Assembly (NCBI GenBank): GCA_017940955.1
Contig: JAGAXP010000097.1
Location: forward strand, 1 to 42,662
Length of the DNA: 42,662 bases
Reading direction: 5' to 3'
Source of the DNA: Oribacterium sp.
GTDB taxonomy: Bacteria; Bacillota_A; Clostridia; Lachnospirales; Lachnospiraceae
Below the pieces are notes generated by a model, which was not told the origin of the DNA, did not search any database, and worked only from the letters and a program-made list of their open reading frames with translations. Shown in pieces: positions 33,128 to 42,537 of this stretch. Each line of letters starts with the position of its first letter. The stretch's first letter is position 1. The position numbers were made by a program, and so were the translations under genes.

Positions 33128-34192
33128 TTAAGGAGTGATCCTGTAATAAGCAACCTCATCTATCTCACGGTTTGTGGCAACGATGATGTCAGCTCCGTCC
33201 TTATCCTTGAAATGAAGAGCGTTGGCACAGCCTGTGTTCTTGTCGATGAAATCAACATGGTAATCGCCGGCATCCTCATCCCAGGTGATGGCGATGGTAT
33301 CCTTGGTTCCCTTTCTCCAGCCGACAACCCAGGTTTGCTTTCCGAGTATCTCGCAGGCATAGGTTGCGTGAAGCATCTCGGTGTCTTTTTCAGGACCTGA
33401 ATACTTCCACTGAGGAACATATCTTCCATGATCGTCGAGATGCCAGATTGTAAGTGAATTGCCATGGAACGGGCTTATCATACCGAGCTCAGGCTTTCCG
33501 TCTCCGTCAAAATCTACGAGAACAGAATCACTTGAAGGAACATCACAAACCTGGGTTACAGTCCAGTCTGCCCCGGGTACCGCAGGAGGGTCGAAGAGGA
33601 AGGTTCCTTCTTCGCAACCAACCAGTGCGGCATCATGACCGCCGTGAGTGGTCTTTGCATAGCCGTGGTTCTTAAGCATTCCATCCTTTAAGAGTGTGAG
33701 CTTCAACTGATTGTCTTCGTTAAAGGCTGAAAGATCCTTAGGGAGCACTGCTCCGTAGCAGGCGCCCTTGAAACGCCAGTCGTTCTTATATTCATGCCCT
33801 GACTTCAGGCAGCATACAATGAGATAATCAACACCTGCCCTGTGGAGTATGCCGAAGCGGTGAACGAAAGGAGCATTACATAAAGTTCTTATCTCAAAGG
33901 AACCATCGGCTCTCGGAGTTGCGATAACGATCTTTGCATTCAGAGAATCGTTGGGAGAGTAGAACTTGTGGGTTGCGAGGAACTGTCCGTCGGTTCCCGG
34001 AACCTGTGCCATGGTCATAACTCCGCCGGGCTGCTCCCATACGGTTGCAAGCTGAGTTCCGTCCTCGCTGAAAAGATAGCAGGGATCCTGCTTCTCGGCT
34101 GCAACAAGGAAACAATGCTGACCCTTGTAATTCAGCTCTGCCATTGAATAACACTTATTGAGATTGGAAATTACCTTTTTTTCTACGTGCAT
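33128..34192 (-). CDS. Cytoplasmic beta-propeller-like protein of unknown function
   Basis: The 354-aa protein has no signal peptide or membrane span. Blocks of strand-rich sequence recur along its length, and VDFDGDGKPELGM (around residue 226) is an FG-GAP/EF-hand-like calcium loop typical of beta-propellers. Recurrent phrases such as GHDAALVGCEEGTFLF fit propeller blades. I do not recognise a family with known activity. It is 14 bases after ulaE on the same strand, so it is presumably made together with the ascorbate pathway. It could be a lactonase- or sensor-like propeller, but no catalytic site is evident. Confidence 0.7.
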   Translation of the reverse strand: MHVEKKVISNLNKCYSMAELNYKGQHCFLVAAEKQDPCYLFSEDGTQLATVWEQPGGVMTMAQVPGTDGQFLATHKFYSPNDSLNAKIVIATPRADGSFEIRTLCNAPFVHRFGILHRAGVDYLIVCCLKSGHEYKNDWRFKGACYGAVLPKDLSAFNEDNQLKLTLLKDGMLKNHGYAKTTHGGHDAALVGCEEGTFLFDPPAVPGADWTVTQVCDVPSSDSVLVDFDGDGKPELGMISPFHGNSLTIWHLDDHGRYVPQWKYSGPEKDTEMLHATYACEILGKQTWVVGWRKGTKDTIAITWDEDAGDYHVDFIDKNTGCANALHFKDKDGADIIVATNREIDEVAYYRITP

Positions 34193-34206
34193 AATCTTTA
34201 CCTTTC

Positions 34207-35058
34207 TTATTCAGACTCTGAAACCTTATCAATGATCTTGCTCATGCTCTTGTTGGCAAACTTGATGTCTTCTTTCCAGCTGTCCTGACCGACATACCAC
34301 ATTTCTGTTACGAAACGTCTGATGCCCAGATCCCAGGCCTTCTCTACAACACTCTTGAAATCAACATGACCTGTGAGGAACGGGATCTCTCTGAATTTGC
34401 CGGGAACAGTCTCCTTAAGATGCAATGCAAAAAGATGGCCGCGGCCGGTTTCCAGATCATCCAAAACACTGGTGTTATAGCTTACTGCGGCATTGGTCAG
34501 ATTTCCGGAATCCGGATATACCCCGAGATAGGCATTATTTACCTGAGAAACATACTTCATGGACTTTTCGGTGGTGTTCATAAATTCTGTTTCCATGGTC
34601 TCGAAGCCCATGACTATACCTCTTGCAGAAGCCATAAGAGTGGCCTTTTTGAGATTTTCAAGGAAGAGAGCCTTACTTTCCGGAGTACTGTCTTCATAAT
34701 AAACATCATATCCGGCAAGCTGTATGATCCTTATACCGAGATCGTCGGCAAGGCAAATGGCTTTTTCCATGATTTCCATACTTCTGTCTCTGGTAGCCTT
34801 GTCGGCAGAACCGAAGGGGTATTTTCTGTGACCGGATAAGCACATGCTTCTTATAGGAATGCCAACCTCATACATGGTTTTAATGAGATCCAGACGCTCT
34901 TCCCTGGTCCATTCAAGCCTGGAGAGCTTGTCATCGGTTTCGTCTATGGATATTTCGACGAAATCATAGCCGCATTCCTTTGCACATTGCAGCTTCTCCT
35001 TCCAGGACAGATTACCCGGCATGGCCTTTTCGTAAAGGCCGATACAGTATGCTTTCAT
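34207..35058 (-). CDS. ulaE: L-ribulose/L-xylulose-5-phosphate 3-epimerase
   Basis: This 283-aa TIM-barrel protein of the UlaE/SgaU type converts L-xylulose-5-P to L-ribulose-5-P in ascorbate breakdown. It contains GLYEKAMP near the N-terminus, FVEISIDETD near residue 31, and IRSMCLSGHRKYPFGS near 71. IQLAGYDVYY and MGFETMET follow, and DSGNLTNA near 183 is also present. These supply the acidic metal ligands of the family. The start at 35058 follows AAAGGAG. It is divergent from ulaG across a 445-base regulatory gap. Confidence 0.92.
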   Translation of the reverse strand: MKAYCIGLYEKAMPGNLSWKEKLQCAKECGYDFVEISIDETDDKLSRLEWTREERLDLIKTMYEVGIPIRSMCLSGHRKYPFGSADKATRDRSMEIMEKAICLADDLGIRIIQLAGYDVYYEDSTPESKALFLENLKKATLMASARGIVMGFETMETEFMNTTEKSMKYVSQVNNAYLGVYPDSGNLTNAAVSYNTSVLDDLETGRGHLFALHLKETVPGKFREIPFLTGHVDFKSVVEKAWDLGIRRFVTEMWYVGQDSWKEDIKFANKSMSKIIDKVSESE

Positions 35059-35503
35059 ATCGTTCTCCTTTAATTGGATTAACTCATGCAACAAACGCTC
35101 ATAAAACGAACGTTAAAAACAAACATAACAGTTTCAAAAATAAGGCGTATTGCCTTCTGAATCTGTTATTTTTTGAATTTTGCTGAAGCCAAAGCTATTA
35201 TAATACAAAAAAATCTACTAATACAAGGTATTGATAACCAATATAATGAAAAATATGCACAAAAAATCGTGTTAAATTTTTAATGTGTTATAAAATCAGA
35301 AAAACGAACATATAAAATTTTCATAAAATACAGATAAAACCGCCATAATACAAGGTTTACAGGCCAAAAAGAAGGAAAATACTGAAAAATAACGAACATA
35401 AAAGTAAACAAATAGTTATTGCGTAAATCACATTATTCTGTTAATGTTTCAATAAAGGCGCATTGAGTTATTTAATGAATCTATAAAAAGGAGGAAATCT
35501 TTG
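35059..35503. promoter_or_regulatory. Divergent ula control region with ACGAAC motifs
   Basis: This AT-rich gap has repeated motifs in the same orientation: AAACGAACGTT (35104-35114), AAAACGAACATATAAAA (35301-35317), AATAACGAACATAAAAG (35388-35404), and a looser AAAACAAACATAACA (around 35117). The CGAACAT core resembles half-sites of DeoR-family repressors such as GlpR. A second repeat, AATACAAGGTATT and AATACAAGGTTTA, occurs at about 35220 and 35348. It probably controls both arms of the locus. Exact promoters could not be fixed. Confidence 0.55.
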
Positions 35504-36607
35504 ATGAGCAAGATTTCAGAAATGACACGTGAGAGCTGGATCAACAGCACCTTCCCTGAGTGGGGAACATGGTTGGTCGAGGATATCGAGAACGAGGTTG
35601 TTCCCGAGGGTCAGGTTGCCATGTGGTGGCTTGGTTGTACCGGAATCTGGTTCAAGACTCCCGGCGGCGCAAATCTTACCATAGATCTGTGGTGCGGCAA
35701 CGGAAAGAGAACCCATGGAAACGGCAAGATGGCCGTTGGCCATCAGATGGCAAATATGTGCGGCGGACGTATGATGCAGCCTAACCTGAGAAATGTTCCC
35801 TTCGTGATCGATCCGTTTGCTTTCAAGCAGGTTGATGCGGTTCTTGCAACACATTATCATCAGGATCATATGTCAGCTGAGTGGGCAGCACATGTTATCA
35901 ATTCAGGAATGACAACAACTGATGAAAACGGAAAAGAGATACCTGTTCCTTTCATCGGACCACAGAAGTCGGTTGATACCTGGGTTAAGTGGGGCGTTCC
36001 AGTTGAGAGATGTAAGGTTGTAAAGCCCGGCGATGTGATCAAGATCAAGGACATTGAGATCGTTTGTCTCGACAGCTTTGACAGAACCTGTATCGTAACA
36101 ACAGATTCAACCGGTGAGGACAGAGAAGAGCTTACAGGAAAGTGTCCTACAGATATGGATGAGAAGGCAGTTAACTACCTTGTTAAGACTCCGGGCGGAA
36201 ATATTTACCATTCCGGTGATTCACACTTCTCAATCTACTTTGCTAAGCATGGTAAGGATCATGACATTGATGTAGCATTCGGCTCATTCGGAGAGAATCC
36301 TATCGGTATGCAGGATAAGATGACATCTGTTGATGTCCTCAGAATGGCTGAGAATCTTCAGTGCAAGGTTGTTATTCCTATCCACTGGGATGTATGGACA
36401 AACTTCCAGGCTGACTGCGAAGAGATCAAGCTTCTTTACGACTTCAAGAAGGATCGTAACGAGTACAAGTTCCATCCATTCTTCTGGCAGGTAGGCGGTA
36501 AGTATGTATATCCTCAGGATAAGGATAAGATCTACTATCACCACCGCAGAGGATTCGAGGATTGCTTCGAGCATCCACAGAACATTCCATTCAGATCATG
36601 TCTGTAA
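35504..36607 (+). CDS. ulaG: L-ascorbate-6-phosphate lactonase
   Basis: This opens the lactone ring of L-ascorbate-6-phosphate to 3-keto-L-gulonate-6-phosphate. The 367-aa metallo-beta-lactamase-fold protein has the metal motif THYHQDH (His117, His119, Asp121, His122), a later SGDSHFS and [22 protein letters not shown] at the N-terminus is typical of UlaG. AAGGAGG (35488-35494) fixes the ATG at 35504. It heads the rightward ula operon. Confidence 0.95.
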   Translation: MSKISEMTRESWINSTFPEWGTWLVEDIENEVVPEGQVAMWWLGCTGIWFKTPGGANLTIDLWCGNGKRTHGNGKMAVGHQMANMCGGRMMQPNLRNVPFVIDPFAFKQVDAVLATHYHQDHMSAEWAAHVINSGMTTTDENGKEIPVPFIGPQKSVDTWVKWGVPVERCKVVKPGDVIKIKDIEIVCLDSFDRTCIVTTDSTGEDREELTGKCPTDMDEKAVNYLVKTPGGNIYHSGDSHFSIYFAKHGKDHDIDVAFGSFGENPIGMQDKMTSVDVLRMAENLQCKVVIPIHWDVWTNFQADCEEIKLLYDFKKDRNEYKFHPFFWQVGGKYVYPQDKDKIYYHHRRGFEDCFEHPQNIPFRSCL

Positions 36608-36624
36608 ATGAAAGGGGAAAACAT

Positions 36625-37101
36625 ATGGGAGTATTAGAAAAAATTGTTGAAACAGGCAACTACAGTTTCATCGATGGAGAGGGCGTAACATGGCAGGAAG
36701 CTGTCAGACTGTCAACACTTCCAATGATAAAATCAGGCACTGTATCTGAGGATTATTACAAACAGATTGTTGCATGTATCGAGAAGTATGGACCATATGT
36801 GGTTTTCGAGCATAACATTGCGATGCCGCATACTCAGGAAAATGCAACCGGCGCATTAAAAACCGGAATCGGCTTCATGGCATCAAAGAAGCTTATCGAT
36901 TTTGGAGAAGATGAGGACGGAGAGAAGAAAGAAGCTAATGTTTTCTTTACACTTTCTTCCACAAATCCTGACGAGCATCTGGACAATATTTCACAGCTCA
37001 CAGAGATTTTCTTAAATGAGCCGCTTATCGATGCACTTGCCAAAGCAACATCACCTGAGGATATTCTTGAAGCAGCAAAGAAATATCCTTGCGAAGAATA
37101 A
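36625..37101 (+). CDS. ulaC: Ascorbate PTS component IIA
   Basis: This 158-aa PTS EIIA of the mannitol/fructose type relays phosphate from HPr to the IIB protein. The phosphorylated histidine is His69 in NIAMPHTQ, with a second His63 nearby as usual. AAAGGGG (36611-36617) supports the ATG at 36625. Gene order UlaG-IIA-IIC-IIB differs from that of the E. coli ula operon but has the same components. Confidence 0.9.
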   Translation: MGVLEKIVETGNYSFIDGEGVTWQEAVRLSTLPMIKSGTVSEDYYKQIVACIEKYGPYVVFEHNIAMPHTQENATGALKTGIGFMASKKLIDFGEDEDGEKKEANVFFTLSSTNPDEHLDNISQLTEIFLNEPLIDALAKATSPEDILEAAKKYPCEE

Positions 37102-37132
37102 AAGAAGAAATTATTAAACGGAGGAAATATTA

Positions 37133-38620
37133 ATGTCTATTCTTGTGGAAATTTGGAAATTTTTCACGACCTATATCTTAAGACAGGCTCCTTACATGGT
37201 AGGCTTTCTTACACTTATCGGTTACTGCCTTATGGGCAAAAAGTGGTATGAGACACTCAGTGGTACTATCAAAGCAATCGTTGGTTTCCTGATCCTGAAC
37301 GCTGGTTCCGGCGGATTGACAAGTAACTTCAGACCTATCCTTGCAGGTCTTCGTGAGCGTTTCAACCTTAACGCAGCAGTTATCGATCCTTACTACGGAC
37401 AGAACGCCGTAGAGGCAGGTGTTGAAGAAGTATTCGGAAAGGGCTTCTCACAGGCTCTGACACTTCTCCTGATCGCGTTCATCGTAAATATCTTACTTGT
37501 AAGATTCAACAAGATCACAAAGTGCCGTTCACTCTTCACAACAGGTCACGTTCAGGTACAGCAGGCGGCTACAGCTTACTGGCTCATCCTCTTCGCACTT
37601 CCTGCACTCAGAGACAATGATATGACACTCCTTATCGTTATGGCTGTCATTCTTGGTTCTTATTGGGCAGTTGGTTCAAACCTTACAGTTAAGCCTATGC
37701 AGGAGCTTACAGATGGTGCAGGCTTTGCTATCGCTCATCAGCAGATGTTCGGTATCCGTCTTGCTTATATCGTTGCTGACAAGTTCTTCGGAACAGACGG
37801 TGGAAAGAAGAAGAGAGAGGTTAAGAAGGTTGGCGAGATGGAGATGCCCGGTTTCTTCTCAATCTTTAACGAGAACATGGTATGTACAGCGATCCTTATG
37901 ACTGTATTCTTCGGAATCATCATGATGGTTATCGGTAAGGATTTCTTCGTTGAGAATGGTTCAATGAAGGTTGACAGCTTTGGTTTCTACATCATCAATA
38001 CATCACTTCAGTTCGCTGTATATCTTGCAATCCTTCAGCTCGGTGTTCGTACCTTCGTTACAGAGCTCACAGCTTCCTTCCAGGGTATCGCTGATAAGCT
38101 TCTTCCTGCATCAGTTCCCGGTGTTGACTGCGCAGTTTGCTACGGATTCGGTGATTCAAACGCTGTTACATTTGGTTTCCTCGCAGGTCTTACAGGTCAG
38201 ATCGTTGCTATCCTTGCACTTATCGTTATGGGAAGCCCGACCATCATCATCTGCGGATTCGTTCCTGTATTCTTTGATAATGCTACCATCGGACTTGTTG
38301 CCAACGAAAAGGGCGGACTTAAGGCTTGTCTCATAATTCCATTCCTTTCAGGTCTCATCCAGGTATTTGGTGCAGCTTTCATCTCAGGATGGGTTGGACT
38401 TGCGAACTATGGCGGATATCTCGGAATGTTCGACTGGGATACAGTATGGCCTTGCTTCACAGTTCTTATGCACTATCTTGGATATGTTGGTATCGCTATC
38501 GTTGTTGTTATCCTCTTTGCTCTTCCTCAGCTTGAGTATCGTCAGGATCCTGAAGGATACTTCCTTATCACAGAGGACTATGAGGCATACAAGGAGCATA
38601 TTGCCAAGAAGAATGCTTAA
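37133..38620 (+). CDS. ulaA: Ascorbate PTS permease, component IIC
   Basis: This 495-aa membrane protein of the UlaA/SgaT family imports and phosphorylates L-ascorbate with the IIA and IIB proteins. It has about ten or more hydrophobic segments. Typical regions are the N-terminal VGFLTLIGYCLMGKKWYETL and GFLILNAGSGGL near residue 55. VDCAVCYGFGDSNAVTFGF near 325 and GFVPVFFDNATIGLVAN near 380 also fit. GGAGG precedes the start. Confidence 0.94.
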   Translation: MSILVEIWKFFTTYILRQAPYMVGFLTLIGYCLMGKKWYETLSGTIKAIVGFLILNAGSGGLTSNFRPILAGLRERFNLNAAVIDPYYGQNAVEAGVEEVFGKGFSQALTLLLIAFIVNILLVRFNKITKCRSLFTTGHVQVQQAATAYWLILFALPALRDNDMTLLIVMAVILGSYWAVGSNLTVKPMQELTDGAGFAIAHQQMFGIRLAYIVADKFFGTDGGKKKREVKKVGEMEMPGFFSIFNENMVCTAILMTVFFGIIMMVIGKDFFVENGSMKVDSFGFYIINTSLQFAVYLAILQLGVRTFVTELTASFQGIADKLLPASVPGVDCAVCYGFGDSNAVTFGFLAGLTGQIVAILALIVMGSPTIIICGFVPVFFDNATIGLVANEKGGLKACLIIPFLSGLIQVFGAAFISGWVGLANYGGYLGMFDWDTVWPCFTVLMHYLGYVGIAIVVVILFALPQLEYRQDPEGYFLITEDYEAYKEHIAKKNA

Positions 38621-38657
38621 GCCGGTGGTTTAAACATTATCACATGTAACTAATAAA

Positions 38658-38693
38658 GGAGTGACATACTTTTTTTAAAAGATGTGTCACTCC
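38658..38693 (+). promoter_or_regulatory. Hairpin between ulaA and ulaB
   Basis: GGAGTGACA (38658-38666) pairs with TGTCACTCC (38685-38693). The inner CTTTT/AAAAG pair adds five bases. The seven-T run is inside the loop, not after the stem, so it is not a normal terminator. It may tune IIB expression or protect the upstream message. Confidence 0.5.
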
Positions 38694-38717
38694 GGTATTC
38701 TCAAAGGAGGCTATAAA

Positions 38718-39029
38718 ATGGCAAAGAAATTAGACAATAAGAAAATTCTTGCATGTTGTGCAAATGGAGCAGGTTCTTCACTTATGATGGAGAATGCTAT
38801 CAAGAAGGTTCTTACACGTAACGGAATCAAGGTTGCAGAGCTTCGTCATGCACCTATCTCTGAAGGTAAGACAGCTTCCAGAAATTATGATGTTGTGTTC
38901 TGTGCAAAGACCTTTGTTAACACTTTTGAAGGTGTTGAGGCAAGCGGAACTGTTCTTATTCCTCTTAAGAATGTTATGTCAGATAAGGAAATTGAGGCAG
39001 CACTTGCAGAGAGAGAACTGCTTGATTAA
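38718..39029 (+). CDS. ulaB: Ascorbate PTS component IIB
   Basis: This 103-aa PTS lactose/cellobiose-type IIB protein passes phosphate from UlaC to ascorbate. The P-loop-like CANGAGSS places the phosphorylated cysteine at Cys14, preceded by another cysteine. AAAGGAGG lies upstream of the start at 38718. It completes the three-part transporter. Confidence 0.9.
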   Translation: MAKKLDNKKILACCANGAGSSLMMENAIKKVLTRNGIKVAELRHAPISEGKTASRNYDVVFCAKTFVNTFEGVEASGTVLIPLKNVMSDKEIEAALAERELLD

Positions 39030-39057
39030 TTCTTCATTCAGATAACTAAGTCTTTGG

Positions 39058-39098
39058 TAACAGCGAAATTCCGTAATATAGAGTTTCGCTGTTATTCC
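39058..39098 (+). terminator. Weak terminator after ulaB
   Basis: TAACAGCGAAA (39058-39068) and TTTCGCTGTTA (39084-39094) form an 11-bp stem. The tail TTCCAT is poor in Ts, so partial readthrough into the next gene is likely. Confidence 0.55.
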
Positions 39099-39125
39099 AT
39101 ATAAAAACAGATTGAGAGAGCGGCT

Positions 39126-39956
39126 ATGGACAAAAAAGTATTGTTTCTTGATATAGATGGCACTCTTTTGGACGATCAGAAAAAGATCAGCAATGAAAAT
39201 AAAAGTGCGATAGATTTAATGCTCCAAAAAGGGCATAAAGTTATCATAAATACCGGCCGTCCTCTATATGGGGTAACCGGAATCATAAAGGAACTGTCCC
39301 TGGAAAGAGAGGGCTGTTACGTTCTTGCTTTTAACGGAGGTCTTCTTTATGAGCCTCTTACTAAAAAGATTCTGTTTAAATCTGCTTTATCTCCTGAACT
39401 TATCAAAATGGTATCTTCTGAAGCCATAAAAGAGAAGATACATATTCATATGTTTGACGAATGGGATGTACTTTGCGAATCCCAGTGGGAAGATGACGAC
39501 TTGAAATACTATTTAAACCGTCTGCCGGGTTTAAAATACAGGATCATCCCCGATAATGATCTCGACGATGTTTATTCTTATAAGATCAGTGGTGTGGATC
39601 AATCATCGAAAGAGAGACTTGTAAAGTTCGGTGATAGGATCAAGTCTGTATCTGAAGGCAGGATTGATGCGTTTTTATCCCATAGTACGCTGCTCGAGAT
39701 CGTAATATCCGGACAGAATAAAGGAACAGGTATTGATAAGGTTATGGAGGTTCTTGGAATAGATAAGAGTCTTTCCATAGCAGTCGGAGATGAAGAAAAC
39801 GACATTCCCATGCTGGAACAGGCGGGAATAGGTGTAGCCACCAAAAATGCAATACAAAAACTAAAAGATATGGCCGATATGGTTACAGAAAATGATAACA
39901 ACGGTTCTGCAGTGGCGGAAGTGATATACAAACTCATACTTAAGGATTGTAATTGA
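39126..39956 (+). CDS. HAD-superfamily Cof-type sugar phosphatase
   Basis: This 276-aa Cof/class IIB HAD hydrolase has the nucleophile motif DIDGTL (residues 9-14), NTGRP near 41, the lysine-containing NKGTGIDKV near 200, and GDEENDIPML near 220 for metal binding. These enzymes remove phosphate from sugar phosphates or from FMN-like molecules. Placement after the ascorbate PTS genes suggests clearing excess pathway sugar phosphates. The true substrate is unknown. Confidence 0.87.
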   Translation: MDKKVLFLDIDGTLLDDQKKISNENKSAIDLMLQKGHKVIINTGRPLYGVTGIIKELSLEREGCYVLAFNGGLLYEPLTKKILFKSALSPELIKMVSSEAIKEKIHIHMFDEWDVLCESQWEDDDLKYYLNRLPGLKYRIIPDNDLDDVYSYKISGVDQSSKERLVKFGDRIKSVSEGRIDAFLSHSTLLEIVISGQNKGTGIDKVMEVLGIDKSLSIAVGDEENDIPMLEQAGIGVATKNAIQKLKDMADMVTENDNNGSAVAEVIYKLILKDCN

Positions 39957-40062
39957 TCAGTATTTCCGTATATACTAAGTGTGTTTTCCGAGTCGATGCA
40001 TCAGTACCATTTGTGTTAAACGACTCTGCCATCTTTACTAAAAAAGCTCTTGGAGATTACTA

Positions 40063-40836
40063 ATGAAGAATACGCGAAAAAGTGTTGAGGAGCGACAACT
40101 TAATATCCTGAAAGCTGTTAACCAGCGGGGTGAGATAAAGGTAGAGGATTTGGTGGAACAATATGGTATATCTGCCATGACAGTCAGAAGAGACCTTCAA
40201 TATCTGGAGGATCGTCAGATGCTTTTCAGGACACATGGAGGAGCCATGTCTCTTGAAAGAAGCAGATATACGAAACTGATCACTCCCGAGATTGCAGTTT
40301 ATCGTGATAAGATATCACGATATGCTTCAAATCTTCTTGAGGATGGGGATACCATCTTTATAAATGCCAGTAAAACAGCTTTGGGAATACTTAAGTTTGT
40401 AAATGACAAGCATATCACCGCAATAACAAATAATGGCTGGATATTTGAAGAACAGTATCCTGATAATGTTTCCATACACATTACCGGCGGACAGGTCAGA
40501 GGCAAGGCTATGGTGGGAGATTACGTTATGAGAAATCTTCTGGACATGTCTGTAGACAAAACCTTTGTGGGCTGTGCCGCTGTATATGATAATGGTGAGT
40601 TCAGGTATGACATACCCACTGAGATAGGTATAAACGAAGCCATGATAAGCAGGACAAGGGAATCATTTTATATCCTTGCCGATCATACCAAGCTTATGCA
40701 TGGTTCGGAAAGAAGCAGTCTGTACGGAAGCTTTATATACGAGCAACCGGTGACATTGATTACGGATGATATGGCAGATCCGGACATCCTTGACAGACTA
40801 AGGGGATTTGGAATGGAAATAGTCGTAGTAAGTTGA
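40063..40836 (+). CDS. DeoR-family transcriptional regulator, probable ula regulator
   Basis: This 257-aa protein has an N-terminal DeoR helix-turn-helix (about residues 5-58, ILKAVNQRGEIKVEDLVEQY, then ISAMTVRRDLQYLE) and a C-terminal sugar-phosphate-sensing domain with TGGQVRGKAMVGDY and ILADHTK. DeoR-type proteins repress sugar operons and respond to a phosphorylated sugar. Its neighbours and the CGAACAT motifs at 35104-35404 make it the likely regulator of the ascorbate genes. A GAGTCG/CGACTC pair lies in its own upstream gap (around 39991-40027). Confidence 0.88.
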   Translation: MKNTRKSVEERQLNILKAVNQRGEIKVEDLVEQYGISAMTVRRDLQYLEDRQMLFRTHGGAMSLERSRYTKLITPEIAVYRDKISRYASNLLEDGDTIFINASKTALGILKFVNDKHITAITNNGWIFEEQYPDNVSIHITGGQVRGKAMVGDYVMRNLLDMSVDKTFVGCAAVYDNGEFRYDIPTEIGINEAMISRTRESFYILADHTKLMHGSERSSLYGSFIYEQPVTLITDDMADPDILDRLRGFGMEIVVVS

Positions 40837-40850
40837 TTTTTGGAGGCATA

Positions 40851-41666
40851 ATGCAGGATTTCACACAGTATTTTTTATATATACCGGGAATTGTGATATT
40901 TCTTCTTGGCTCAGGTCAGGTGAGGAAATGGATCACAAGCAACAGGAACGGTTCTGTAGACGGACTTGTAGTGCGCTGCGAGCATGTTGTAAAAAAAGAC
41001 AGAAAGAACCGGGAAGCCTTCAACTATTTCAATACTACAGTCGAATATGTTAATCCCAAAACAGGAAACAAAGAAATACATGCCATAAAGACCCCGACAG
41101 AATATGCTGTGGGGCAGCAGGTACGCCTGACCAAAACATCGGAATTCGGAAATATCGTAATAAATGATGCAGATGAAAGTACCATATTTCATCCTGTAGC
41201 CGTTATGGTGGGAGGCGCGCTGACTATACTGCTGGCTCTCTGGACAAACCAGGGAAACGAGATTTATGCCATGGGGTGTCTGGCTGCTTTATTCATGGGA
41301 GCAGGAGCCTGCCTTGTGCATAATTATGTGAATGTTTCCCGTATGGGACTAAAACCATTTGAAGCAGAAATAATCGATACCTATAAGAGGCAGATATCCA
41401 AATCTTCAAAGATATTAAGAGGAGATAAATTCATATATTATCCTGTGGTAAAATATGAAATGAACAGAAGCGAGAACATCATGCGCCTGCATGTGGATTC
41501 TGAATATGAGAAGACATTTCCCATAGGAGATAAGATCACGCTGTTTTATGATGAAAAAACCCAACAGATCAGGGAAAAGAATGCACAACCAATACAACTT
41601 ATTGTTGGACTTATGCTTTTGATACTGGGTATAGCAGTAGCATTTTCGATATTGACTGCTATATAA
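40851..41666 (+). CDS. DUF3592-like membrane protein with two repeats
   Basis: This 271-aa protein has four or five membrane segments (about residues 8-20, 112-128, 134-152 and 248-270). Two similar soluble parts are visible: VDGLVVRCEHVV ... YAVGQQVRLTKTSEFG and FEAEIIDTYKRQ ... FPIGDKITLFYDEKTQ. The beta-rich pattern with VG(Q/D)xVxLxY resembles DUF3592, whose role is unknown. GGAGG lies just before 40851. It is 14 bases after the DeoR gene and is probably cotranscribed with it. The link to ascorbate use is not known. Confidence 0.7.
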   Translation: MQDFTQYFLYIPGIVIFLLGSGQVRKWITSNRNGSVDGLVVRCEHVVKKDRKNREAFNYFNTTVEYVNPKTGNKEIHAIKTPTEYAVGQQVRLTKTSEFGNIVINDADESTIFHPVAVMVGGALTILLALWTNQGNEIYAMGCLAALFMGAGACLVHNYVNVSRMGLKPFEAEIIDTYKRQISKSSKILRGDKFIYYPVVKYEMNRSENIMRLHVDSEYEKTFPIGDKITLFYDEKTQQIREKNAQPIQLIVGLMLLILGIAVAFSILTAI

Positions 41667-41671
41667 TAAAT

Positions 41672-41696
41672 AAAGAATCCTCAGGGTTCTTTTGAA
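41672..41696 (+). terminator. Short terminator before the epimerase gene
   Basis: AAAGAATCC (41672-41680) and GGGTTCTTT (41684-41692) pair around TCA with one G-T pair. The tail TTG is short. It may only partly stop transcription. Confidence 0.5.
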
Positions 41697-41736
41697 ACAC
41701 CGGAATAGTTAATATTAACAAACAGGAGGTTTTCCA

Positions 41737-42432
41737 ATGTTAGAGGAACTTAAGAAAAAAGTCTATGAAGCAAATATACTTCTTCCAAAGTATGGTCTTG
41801 TTACCTTCACATGGGGCAACGTTAGCGCAATAGACAGAGAGTCCGGATTATTTGTAATCAAACCAAGTGGAGTTGATTATGAGACTATGACTCCGGATGA
41901 TATGGTAGTTATGGATCTTGACGGAAATAAGGTTGAAGGAAAGCTCAATCCTTCATCAGATACTCCTACACATTTGGAAATATATAAGGCATTTAAAGAC
42001 GTAGGCGGAGTTGTACATACTCATTCATCATATGCTACAAGCTGGGCTCAGGCCGGACGCAGCATTCCATGCTACGGTACAACACATGCTGACTACTTCT
42101 ATGGAGAGATCCCATGCGTAAGATGTCTCACAAAGGATGAGATCGAGTCAGCTTACGAGGAGAATACAGGAAAACTTATCGTATCCGAATTCCAACGTAT
42201 GGAGAAGGATCCTGTGGCAGTTCCTGCGGTTCTTTGCAAGAATCACGGTGTATTTGCCTGGGGCAAGGACGGCCATGAAGCAGTTCATAACGCAGTTGTT
42301 ACTGAGGAAGTAGCAAAGATGGCATACAGATGCGAAGTTATCAACAAAGATGTTAAGCCTGCACCTCAGGAGCTTATGGATAAGCATTATTATCGTAAGC
42401 ACGGTGCTAATGCATATTACGGACAGGGCTGA
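41737..42432 (+). CDS. ulaF: L-ribulose-5-phosphate 4-epimerase
   Basis: The 231-aa AraD/UlaF-family protein converts L-ribulose-5-P to D-xylulose-5-P. Zinc ligands are the histidines of VHTHSSYAT (near 95-97) and KNHGVFAWG (near 168-171). [11 protein letters not shown] and IKPSGVDYE bind the phosphate. In this locus it is the last step of ascorbate breakdown; it could equally serve L-arabinose. CAGGAGG precedes the start. AraD and UlaF cannot be told apart by sequence here, so the symbol follows the context. Confidence 0.88.
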   Translation: MLEELKKKVYEANILLPKYGLVTFTWGNVSAIDRESGLFVIKPSGVDYETMTPDDMVVMDLDGNKVEGKLNPSSDTPTHLEIYKAFKDVGGVVHTHSSYATSWAQAGRSIPCYGTTHADYFYGEIPCVRCLTKDEIESAYEENTGKLIVSEFQRMEKDPVAVPAVLCKNHGVFAWGKDGHEAVHNAVVTEEVAKMAYRCEVINKDVKPAPQELMDKHYYRKHGANAYYGQG

Positions 42433-42437
42433 TTGAA

Positions 42438-42490
42438 TATACGTACGCCGGAGCCGGCGAGCATCCATTTGAATGCGAGTCGCCTCGTCG
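42438..42490. repeat. Hairpin-rich element related to module A
   Basis: GCCGGAGCCGGC and GGCGA...TCGCC stems surround CCATTTGAATGCG, a 13-base string shared exactly with module A2 (reverse strand of 25252-25345). It is probably a degraded or divergent copy. Confidence 0.45.
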
Positions 42491-42537
42491 GAAATATCTA
42501 AAATTGGACATCTAAGAGGCTCTAGGCCCTAACAAAG

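Noticed and set aside
38658..38693. Terminator between ulaA and ulaB
   Set aside because: The T-run is in the loop and none follows the stem, so it is listed as a regulatory or stabilising hairpin.
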